A DNA stretch of 14,945 nucleotides from Waddliaceae bacterium. GTDB taxonomy: Bacteria > Chlamydiota > Chlamydiia > Chlamydiales > SLFE01. Positions within the stretch are counted from its first letter, which is position 1. The number at the start of each line of letters is the position of its first letter. Under the pieces are notes generated by a model. That model did no database searches and was not told where the DNA came from. It saw nothing but the letters and a program-made list of their open reading frames with translations. The position numbers and the translations under genes were made by a program. Where the stretch lies: contig SLFE01000160.1 in assembly GCA_007124415.1 (NCBI GenBank), forward strand, positions 1-14,945. Direction: 5' to 3'. Of this stretch, positions 6,988-13,556 are shown in pieces.

Positions 6988-7737
6988 CTACCTGTTTGAC
7001 CGAACTTTCGAGAGCAGCCTCAAAATTTCAATATAGAGCCAGATCAAGGTGACCATCAGCGCGAAAGCGCCGTACCATTCCATGTATTTTGGAACGCCTG
7101 CCGCCGCCCCTTTTTCAATCACGTCGAAGTCGAGGATAAGGTTGAGCGCTGCGATGATCACAACAATAACGCTGAAGCCTATTCCGGCCCAGCCCGCTCC
7201 GTAGATAAATTCGAAGTGAACGCCGAAAAAGCTGAATATTAAGGAAGTCATGTAGACTAAAAAGATCGCTCCCGTAGCTGCTACAATGCCGAGCTTGAAT
7301 TTTTCCGTTGCTTTAATCAGCCCTGACGTGTACGCCGCGAGCATGACGGCCAAGGTGCCGAAAGTGAGGCCGACCGCCTGGATGACGATTCCGGGGAATT
7401 GGGCCTCAAGCGCCGAGGAGACGCCTCCGAGAAACAGTCCCTGGAAGAGTGCGTATATTGGAGCGGATAGCGATGCCCATTCTTTTTTGAAAATCGTCAC
7501 AAGCGCTGTAATGAATCCTCCGAACAGGCCGAGGAACATCCAGGGCGCGGCCGCAGAGGGGTCGCCTGTCTGCAGGTACAGGCCCCAAGTGTATCCGGCG
7601 GTAAGCAGAACAAGTCCGAGCAGAATGAATGATTTGACCACGGTTCCTCCGATGGTCATGACATTGCCGGCGGCGGATAAGCCCTTTAGTCTTGAAAATG
7701 TTCCTTCCGATAAAGCGGGATTGGCTGAGCGCATCAT
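6988..7737 (-). CDS. Bax inhibitor-1/YccA family membrane protein
   Basis: This 249-residue protein has about seven membrane segments (near 34-54, 64-84, 90-108, 117-140, 148-171, 180-206 and 222-242). It belongs to the Bax inhibitor-1 superfamily, in the subgroup ending with the block LDFDVIEKG (202-210) and then PKYMEWYGAFALMVTLIWLY (216-235). D203 and D205 sit where the family has the acidic residues that in BsYetJ form a pH-sensitive calcium-leak latch. By family knowledge bacterial members act as inner-membrane ion channels or modulate membrane proteases such as FtsH; the precise role here is unknown. The start is supported by AGGAG about eight bases before ATG; a second ATG follows immediately. 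It is transcribed divergently from secA with a perfect TATAAT upstream. Confidence 0.9.
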   Translation of the reverse strand: MMRSANPALSEGTFSRLKGLSAAGNVMTIGGTVVKSFILLGLVLLTAGYTWGLYLQTGDPSAAAPWMFLGLFGGFITALVTIFKKEWASLSAPIYALFQGLFLGGVSSALEAQFPGIVIQAVGLTFGTLAVMLAAYTSGLIKATEKFKLGIVAATGAIFLVYMTSLIFSFFGVHFEFIYGAGWAGIGFSVIVVIIAALNLILDFDVIEKGAAAGVPKYMEWYGAFALMVTLIWLYIEILRLLSKVRSNR

Positions 7738-7767
7738 AAAAAAATCTCCTATATCTTGGTTACACCC

Positions 7768-7773
7768 ATTATA
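7768..7773 (-). promoter_or_regulatory. -10 element of the Bax inhibitor-like gene
   Basis: A perfect TATAAT on the minus strand lies 31 bases before the ATG at 7737. No good -35 box stands at 16-18 bases; the best at 17 is TTTTCT (3 of 6). The palindrome AAACGAGCGTTT (7773-7784) abuts this element on its upstream side and may hold a regulator. Confidence 0.5.
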
Positions 7774-7786
7774 AACGAGCGTTTAC

Positions 7787-7815
7787 TTGTAGAAAACAAG
7801 TTTTTGAGGTACAAT
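7787..7815 (+). promoter_or_regulatory. Candidate promoter of secA
   Basis: TTGTAG (7787-7792) and TACAAT (7810-7815, 5 of 6 matches) are 17 bases apart. The -35 box lies inside the inverted repeat ACTTGT-AGAAA-ACAAGT (7785-7801), and the palindrome TGTATACA (7815-7822) covers the expected transcription start. The leader to the ATG at 7845 would be about 23 bases. Confidence 0.45.
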
Positions 7816-7844
7816 GTATACATATTAATACACATGGGTTTCGT

Positions 7845-10800
7845 ATGTTTTCTTTTCTTAAAAAAATTCTAGGCAGCTGGCAGGACCGCGTTGTTAGAAA
7901 ATACCGAAAAGTTGTCAAAGATATCAATCGGATCCAAGAGGATCTGCACTCCTTGAGCGATCAACAGATCAGGGCCAAGACCGACGAGTTCAGGAAACGG
8001 CTTCAGGAGGGCGAGACGGTTGATCAGATACTTCCGGAGGCCTACGCGGTCGTCAAAGACGTCTGCCGCAGGATGGTCGGCACCGAGGTCCACGTTTCGG
8101 GCTATGATCAAAAGTGGGACATGGTCCCCTACGACGTTCAGCTGATAGGGGCCATCGCTATGCACTACGGGGCGATAGCCGAGATGCAGACCGGAGAAGG
8201 TAAGACGCTGACGGCAACGCTTCCTCTTTATCTCAATGCGCTGACCGGCAGGCCCGTCCACCTGGTGACAGTCAACGACTATCTCGCAGAGCGCGATTGC
8301 CAATGGACAGGATCGATTCTGCGATGGCTGGGGCTGAAAACAGGGGCCTTGACCAACGCTACGCCTCCTGAGAAGCGGAAGGAAATTTATGAATGCGACG
8401 TCGTCTACGGCACGGCTTCAGAATTCGGTTTCGACTATCTTCGCGACAATTCCATGGCCGCGAGCAAAGAGCAGCAGGTTCAGCGGGGCTACTACTTCGC
8501 CATTATCGACGAAGTCGACTCCATTTTGATCGACGAGGCGAGAACGCCTCTGATCATTTCGGGTCCCGCTCCCCAAAGCTACCAGATGTACGGCGAATTG
8601 AAGGCGGGCGTATCGGAGCTTGTGCGCCGCCAGCGCGACCTTTGCAACAAGCTTGCCACCGAGGCAAGGCGCGTTTTGGACAAAAGAGAGCTTGAAGGCT
8701 CGCTCCGCCCCTCGGATGAGGAGGTCGACTCCGCCATAAGAAAGTTGTGGATTGTCAGCAAGGGAACGCCGCGCCATAAAGTTGTGAAAAGGATGCAGGA
8801 AGATCCCGATCTGCGCTCAGCCATCGACAATATCGACCTTTACTATCACGGCGAGCAGGGAAAAAGGGAAAAAGCCGAGGCGCTCTCGGACCTGTATATC
8901 ATTGTCGATGAAAAAGGCAACGAGTACGAGCTGACCGACAGGGGCATTGCGACCTGGGGTGAAATCGCGGGCGGCGGCCATGAAGACGACTTTGTCATGA
9001 TGGACATCAGCGACGAATATCTGAAGATCGACGAGGACGCCTCCCTTAGCGAAGAAGAAAAGATGGAGAGGAAATTGGCTGTCCAGGATGAGGACGCCAA
9101 GAGGAAGGAAAGGGCCCATAACGTCCGGCAGATGCTAAGAGCCCACCTTTTGATGGAAAAGGATGTCGACTACATCATTCAGGAAGGAAAAATTGTCATC
9201 ATTGACGAAAATACGGGACGCCCCCAGCCCGGGCGCCGCTTTTCCGACGGCCTTCACCAGGCGATCGAGGCCAAAGAGGGCGTTTCCATTCAGAAGGAAA
9301 CCCAGACCTATGCCACGATTACCCTGCAGAATTTCTTCCGGATGTACGAGAAGATTTCGGGCATGACAGGAACCGCGATTACCGAGGCCGGTGAATTCAA
9401 AGAGATTTACAAGCTTGACTGCCTCCCGATTCCGACCCACAAACCCTGCGTCCGTGAAGATGTCAACGATGAAATCTATATGACCGAGCGGGAGAAGTAC
9501 AATGCGATCCTGACCGATGTCAAAACGGAAAACGAGAAGGGAAGGCCGATTTTGATCGGTACCGAGTCTGTGGAAGTCTCGGAGAAGCTTGCCAGGATTT
9601 TCAAGCAGAACCGCCTTGAGCATGTCGTCCTGAACGCAAAAAACCACGCTCGCGAAGCCGAGATCATCGCTAATGCGGGACAACGGGGAGCTATTACGAT
9701 TGCGACCAACATGGCCGGACGGGGAACCGATATTAAGCTCGGCGAGGGAATCGCAGGCATCGGCGGCCTGTATGTTATCGGCACAACGCGCCACCAGTCC
9801 CGCCGCATTGACCGGCAGCTGAGGGGGCGGAGCGCCCGTCAGGGGGATCCGGGAAGCTCAAAGTTTTATGTGTCGTTCGAAGATTCGCTCATGCGCCTTT
9901 TTGCCTCTCCAAGGCTCAATGCGATCCTTCAGAAGTTCAGACCTCCCGAAGGCGAGCCTATTTCCGCGAAAATTCTGAATCGGTCGATAGAAACGGCTCA
10001 AAAACGTGTGGAGCAAAGAAACTACACGATTCGCAAGCACACTCTCGAGTACGACGATGTGATGAATAAGCAAAGGCAGGAAATTTATTCATTCCGCAAT
10101 GACATTCTGTGCACGCTCGGCATTATCGATCTTGCGTGCGAAGTTCTTGAAGACGTTATTTACCAGGGAGTTGAAGAACATTTTAGCAGCCGTTCGGTCT
10201 ATGGGGGCTGGAATGTTGAAGGGTTCTGCGAATGGCTCCTCACTCATTTCCCCGTCAAGCTTGAGGCCGGTGAATTCGAAGGGGACGGCGAATCCGCTGA
10301 CGATATCGCCGCCTCGGCTGCCGAGAAGGTGGTGAAGGCTTTCCGTGAAAAATGCGATCGGGAGATGGAAAAATTTGCCGGTTCCAACAATCCCCCTCCG
10401 CCCGAAAGGGACAATCCAGTTGAATATGCGGTAAGAAACGTGATGATTAGGGAGGTCGACAGGCTGTGGCAGCGCCACCTCCTCTCAATGGATCATCTTC
10501 GTTCAGATGTCGTTCTCCGTCAATTCGGCCAGCGCGACCCTCTCATGGAATTTAAGCACGAGGCGTTCCAGCTTTTCCATGAACTGAGTATCAACCTTCG
10601 CACCACAATTGCCCAAAATCTGTTCAAGTTCGAGCTCATGTCCGTCAACACCTCCCAGCTCGAGGCTATATTGAGCCAGATGAATATGGAGAAGGAAAGA
10701 TCGCTTGTCGATAACTTCGAGCAGCCTGCCCAAGAGCAGCCTGCCCAAAATGGCGAACCTGAAAGAGAGGCGCCTGCGCCGGTTCATGTGTTGAAAGGCC

Positions 10801-10883
10801 CCGGACGCAACGATCCCTGTTCGTGCGGCAGCGGAAAAAAATATAAGAAGTGCTGCGGGGCGAAGGAAGAGATCGTCAATTAA
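7845..10883 (+). CDS. secA: Preprotein translocase ATPase SecA
   Basis: SecA is the cytoplasmic motor that drives unfolded preproteins through SecYEG with ATP. The 1012-residue product is complete and longer than the ~900 of E. coli. Nucleotide-binding domain 1 shows Walker A MQTGEGKT (114-121) and DEVD (222-225). The preprotein cross-linking region is enlarged: a charged, mostly helical block of about 100 residues (250-350) sits before YIIVDEKGNEYELTDRG. Domain 2 carries IATNMAGRGTDIKLG and GTTRHQSRRIDRQLRGRSAR. The helical scaffold follows (RLWQRHLLSMDHLR), then a variable linker containing two QPAQ copies, and a C-terminal zinc motif CSCGSGKKYKKCC (992-1004) of the SecB/ribosome-binding type. 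No strong Shine-Dalgarno precedes the ATG. From memory, chlamydial SecA is also enlarged (~970). Confidence 0.98.
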   Translation: MFSFLKKILGSWQDRVVRKYRKVVKDINRIQEDLHSLSDQQIRAKTDEFRKRLQEGETVDQILPEAYAVVKDVCRRMVGTEVHVSGYDQKWDMVPYDVQLIGAIAMHYGAIAEMQTGEGKTLTATLPLYLNALTGRPVHLVTVNDYLAERDCQWTGSILRWLGLKTGALTNATPPEKRKEIYECDVVYGTASEFGFDYLRDNSMAASKEQQVQRGYYFAIIDEVDSILIDEARTPLIISGPAPQSYQMYGELKAGVSELVRRQRDLCNKLATEARRVLDKRELEGSLRPSDEEVDSAIRKLWIVSKGTPRHKVVKRMQEDPDLRSAIDNIDLYYHGEQGKREKAEALSDLYIIVDEKGNEYELTDRGIATWGEIAGGGHEDDFVMMDISDEYLKIDEDASLSEEEKMERKLAVQDEDAKRKERAHNVRQMLRAHLLMEKDVDYIIQEGKIVIIDENTGRPQPGRRFSDGLHQAIEAKEGVSIQKETQTYATITLQNFFRMYEKISGMTGTAITEAGEFKEIYKLDCLPIPTHKPCVREDVNDEIYMTEREKYNAILTDVKTENEKGRPILIGTESVEVSEKLARIFKQNRLEHVVLNAKNHAREAEIIANAGQRGAITIATNMAGRGTDIKLGEGIAGIGGLYVIGTTRHQSRRIDRQLRGRSARQGDPGSSKFYVSFEDSLMRLFASPRLNAILQKFRPPEGEPISAKILNRSIETAQKRVEQRNYTIRKHTLEYDDVMNKQRQEIYSFRNDILCTLGIIDLACEVLEDVIYQGVEEHFSSRSVYGGWNVEGFCEWLLTHFPVKLEAGEFEGDGESADDIAASAAEKVVKAFREKCDREMEKFAGSNNPPPPERDNPVEYAVRNVMIREVDRLWQRHLLSMDHLRSDVVLRQFGQRDPLMEFKHEAFQLFHELSINLRTTIAQNLFKFELMSVNTSQLEAILSQMNMEKERSLVDNFEQPAQEQPAQNGEPEREAPAPVHVLKGPGRNDPCSCGSGKKYKKCCGAKEEIVN

Positions 10884-10968
10884 TCTCTTGCATGAAAAAG
10901 AGGGTTTAATTAATAAAAACCTTGAGACGCTCTGAAGACTTTGCACTTAGGCTTGGGACGCATTTGAT

Positions 10969-11445
10969 ATGAACACAATGAAAAAAACAAAACTATGCTG
11001 GAACTGCGAAGGCGTAGTCGACCGTTCTGCGGAAAACTGCATTTATTGCGGTGTCTATCTTCATCCCGAAGAAGAAGATCTTGATGATCAGGAGGATGAA
11101 GAAGAGTCCCATCCATCTTTGTATCAACAGCAGGAATCTTTAGAAGAGAGTGACGAGGAGCAAAAGCAAGCCTACAGCGGAGAAGAATACAAGATTGAAG
11201 ACCTTGAGTCCGAAGAAGCCTTCAAAGGATCGGAGGATATTCGAGGGGTGATCCTTCCTCTTATTTTTTTGCTGGCCGGCTCGGTATTCCTTCTTTTTAG
11301 CGTTGTCCTCTACTTCTTTTCCCAGGATGGGGTTTTTGTTCTCAAATGGAACGCCAATTACTGGTTCATTTACCTTTTCTTCTCCATTCCCCTCCTTTAT
11401 ATAGGCTGGAGAACACTTCAATACTTTGAAGAACGGGGCAATTGA
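10969..11445 (+). CDS. Zinc-ribbon membrane protein downstream of secA, function unknown
   Basis: The 158-residue product starts with a short zinc ribbon, C10-W-N-C13 and C24-I-Y-C27. It continues with a strongly acidic, disordered-looking stretch (residues 34-90, many Glu and Asp) and ends with two membrane segments (about 93-117 and 130-148) and a charged tail. The zinc ribbon and acidic arm should therefore face the cytosol, tethered to the inner membrane. I know no function. From memory, a small hypothetical gene also follows secA in Chlamydia trachomatis (CT702), which this could match in position. ATG codons at 10969 and 10978 are both possible starts; only a weak GGGA precedes the first. 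It overlaps the next gene by four bases. Confidence 0.75.
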   Translation: MNTMKKTKLCWNCEGVVDRSAENCIYCGVYLHPEEEDLDDQEDEEESHPSLYQQQESLEESDEEQKQAYSGEEYKIEDLESEEAFKGSEDIRGVILPLIFLLAGSVFLLFSVVLYFFSQDGVFVLKWNANYWFIYLFFSIPLLYIGWRTLQYFEERGN

Positions 11446-12296
11446 CCAAGGTTTTCATCACCGAATTTTTAAGCAAAGTCTACGAAAAGGCGCTCGACAA
11501 ACAGCTTCAGACCGGAGACTTGGCGTGGAAGCGAATCACAGAGATGCTCAATCGGTCGTATTCCGACCGCTTTTTCGACACTCTCGGAGAAGATGATTTT
11601 AACCTTCTCAAAGAGAAGATGCCGGAGATTGCCCCGCTCATTGCAGAAGTGTTGCAAATTGAAAAGGACAATCAAAGAGATACTGTCAAGGATTGGAAAC
11701 AGAGGCGTAAATATGCCCTTCTTGAGGGAAAGCGGTCGACATTGTCGAGAGATAATATCCTGGAGTTTATCAGGGATCTATACATCCCATTCGCCGGCTG
11801 CGGCGAAGAAATTTCATTCGACCCAGATGAACTGGCGGCGACTGTTCCTCTCGAAACAATGAAGAAGGATTTCGCAAAATATGGCGTTATCCCCCTAAGG
11901 TCGATTGATCCGGGCGCCGAGGTTTTGGTGATCGGCTGCGGCAACCTACGGCTGACAGGATGCGCCGGAGAGGATATCGAGGATCTATTTTACGCCAAAG
12001 AGCACGAGCACGAAGGGCAGGCGACGATCTCTCCCGACTTGGACAACAACCCCAATTTGCTGGCGTTTGCCGGCAGTCAATATCTTGCTCCTTATTTCAA
12101 AAAGAAAAAATTCTCCAAGATCATTTTCGAGGGATTCTTCCCTTTTCCCCGCATGAAAAAAGAGTTTTGCCGCGACCTTCTCGAAATTTCAAATGGAAAA
12201 ATCCTTCTCAACGAGGGAGGCCAGGTCGTAGACATGACTGAAAAATTCCATCAATCCAAAGAGGATGGAGTCTTTTTTGAGTTTCTGATATCTTAA
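11442..12296 (+). CDS. Rossmann-like protein, possible divergent SAM-binding methyltransferase
   Basis: The 284-residue protein has a helical N-terminal half, then a segment resembling the first strand and glycine loop of class I methyltransferases: DPGAEVLVIGCGN (156-168). A second strand with a possible ligand-binding acidic end, ATISPDLDNNP (194-204), follows, and then SKIIFEGFFPF (225-235). The usual later methyltransferase motifs are not clear, so the activity is uncertain. The start is inferred to be TTG at 11442: it overlaps the previous stop as TTGA, no in-frame ATG occurs until residue 35, and the sequence between looks like real protein. The stop is 25 bases before the kinase gene, so both probably share a transcript with the zinc-ribbon protein. 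Confidence 0.7.
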   Translation: MTKVFITEFLSKVYEKALDKQLQTGDLAWKRITEMLNRSYSDRFFDTLGEDDFNLLKEKMPEIAPLIAEVLQIEKDNQRDTVKDWKQRRKYALLEGKRSTLSRDNILEFIRDLYIPFAGCGEEISFDPDELAATVPLETMKKDFAKYGVIPLRSIDPGAEVLVIGCGNLRLTGCAGEDIEDLFYAKEHEHEGQATISPDLDNNPNLLAFAGSQYLAPYFKKKKFSKIIFEGFFPFPRMKKEFCRDLLEISNGKILLNEGGQVVDMTEKFHQSKEDGVFFEFLIS

Positions 12297-12321
12297 AGCT
12301 TTTTATTGAAAAGGAGGATAA

Positions 12322-13350
12322 ATGGAACCCTCGAATGTTTTGGGTATCGGTCAAGTCGTCATGGATAGCTATTACCCCGTTTCTCAGGAAGTGTTTGATG
12401 CGAAAAATCAAACCGGAGGAGGTCAGCAGATTGTTGACGAGATTCAATACGACGAATTGACAGCCGGTATGAAGCGCCTCGAAAAGATGATCCCGGCGGG
12501 GAGCACGACGAATATGGCTAAAGCTTTATGCGATCTCGGAGAATCTGTCCGTATGAGGGTCGTCATGGGCGATGACGAAGAGGGGGCGATTTACTTGGAA
12601 GAATTAGAATCGCGCGGCGCATCTGTTTATCCTTATATTGTTGAGGGTAAAAGAACCGCCCGGTCGGCCATTTTCGTTGCCCCCAATGGCGAGCGCGATA
12701 TGAACACATGCCTCGGAGCGGCGGACGCTCCGTTTGATGTGCCCGTTAAGCTCTTTGATGGCAAGCCTCATGTCCATATCGAAGGATACCTGGTGGGTGT
12801 GGGGGAAGTTGTGGGCAGCGTTGCCGCTAAGATTCGGGACAAGGGACTTAGCAGTTCAATCGATCTGGGCAGCGAGGGTTTTGTCAAATTCAGAAAAAAT
12901 GAATTTCAGAAACTGATGCGGGAGCGCGTTGTTAAAGTGCTCTTCGGCAACGAAGATGAAATTATGGCCTTGACCGGAGAATCGCTGGAGAGGTCGTGTA
13001 AAACCCTCAGCCAACATTTCAACACGGTCGTGGCGACGCGCGGGGCCAAGGGAGGGTTTGTCCACACAAAGGGAGATGATCACCCTTACAAATTTTCCGC
13101 AAAAAAAGTTGACGCGGTATGCAATTCCACTGGCTGCGGCGATAATTTTATGGGAGGTTTTCTCTATGGGTATATTCGCGGCAGGCCCCCAAAGACATGC
13201 GCCCAAATCGGCGCGCTGCTCGGCGCTGAAATCATTAAGCAAGGCCGCCCCGACCTTCCCCGCGACCGGGTCAAAGAGATTAGGAGGCAGGCAGAGGAGT
13301 TGCTTGATGTTGCCGCAGAGTCTGCGCGGTATAGTCCGAACTTGAGTTAA
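12322..13350 (+). CDS. PfkB-family carbohydrate/nucleoside kinase, adenosine kinase-like
   Basis: This 342-residue ribokinase-superfamily kinase transfers phosphate from ATP to a sugar or nucleoside hydroxyl. Signature 1 is PAGSTTNMAKALCDLG (58-73); HIEGYL (152-157) resembles the YLEGYL block of bacterial adenosine kinase-like enzymes. NEDE (210-213) is the N-x-x-E magnesium motif, and signature 2 NSTGCGDNFMGGFLYG (268-283) holds the catalytic base Asp274 with Cys272 replacing the common alanine of GAGD. The substrate is not proven; adenosine-like is the best guess, ribose or fructose phosphate the alternatives. The start is clear: AAGGAGG (12311-12317) four bases before ATG. Its TAA stop overlaps that of the convergent FmdB-type gene, leaving no space for a terminator between them. 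Confidence 0.9.
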   Translation: MEPSNVLGIGQVVMDSYYPVSQEVFDAKNQTGGGQQIVDEIQYDELTAGMKRLEKMIPAGSTTNMAKALCDLGESVRMRVVMGDDEEGAIYLEELESRGASVYPYIVEGKRTARSAIFVAPNGERDMNTCLGAADAPFDVPVKLFDGKPHVHIEGYLVGVGEVVGSVAAKIRDKGLSSSIDLGSEGFVKFRKNEFQKLMRERVVKVLFGNEDEIMALTGESLERSCKTLSQHFNTVVATRGAKGGFVHTKGDDHPYKFSAKKVDAVCNSTGCGDNFMGGFLYGYIRGRPPKTCAQIGALLGAEIIKQGRPDLPRDRVKEIRRQAEELLDVAAESARYSPNLS

Positions 13351-13556
13351 GAGGCTTTTTCCGGCTCTTTTTTTTCTTTGTAGTCGGTGATATAGAAGCC
13401 GGAGCCGCGGAAGGAGAGACCGATGCCCCCGCCGAAGCCCCGCTTGAGCTTAGGCTTCTTGCAGTGGGGGCAGGTCTTAAGCGGCTCGTCGCTCATCTTT
13501 TGAAGAACTTCAAGCCGCTTTTTGCATTCGGCGCATTGGTACTCGTAGGTCGGCAT
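13347..13556 (-). CDS. FmdB-type zinc-ribbon protein
   Basis: The 69-residue product begins with MPTYEYQC, the hallmark of the FmdB zinc-ribbon family, with two cysteine pairs at C8/C11 and C29/C32 and the conserved tail GSGFYITDYK (51-60). Family members are often called putative regulatory proteins, but their function is poorly known. A longer in-frame reading to 13697 exists, but it is the out-of-frame shadow of the groEL Gly-Met tail, so I place the start at 13556. The ATG shares one base with the groEL stop (TAATG), which suggests translational coupling; a GGGAGG lies 12 bases upstream inside the groEL tail codons. Its stop overlaps the kinase stop on the other strand. Confidence 0.88.
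   Translation of the reverse strand: MPTYEYQCAECKKRLEVLQKMSDEPLKTCPHCKKPKLKRGFGGGIGLSFRGSGFYITDYKEKKEPEKAS

Noticed and set aside
9135..9794. 219-residue open frame on the minus strand
   Set aside because: Antisense to the conserved core of secA, with no promoter or ribosome site; a codon-bias shadow.
10885..10902. Small hairpin CTCTT/AAGAG after secA
   Set aside because: Only five base pairs and no T-run follow, so it is too weak to call a terminator.
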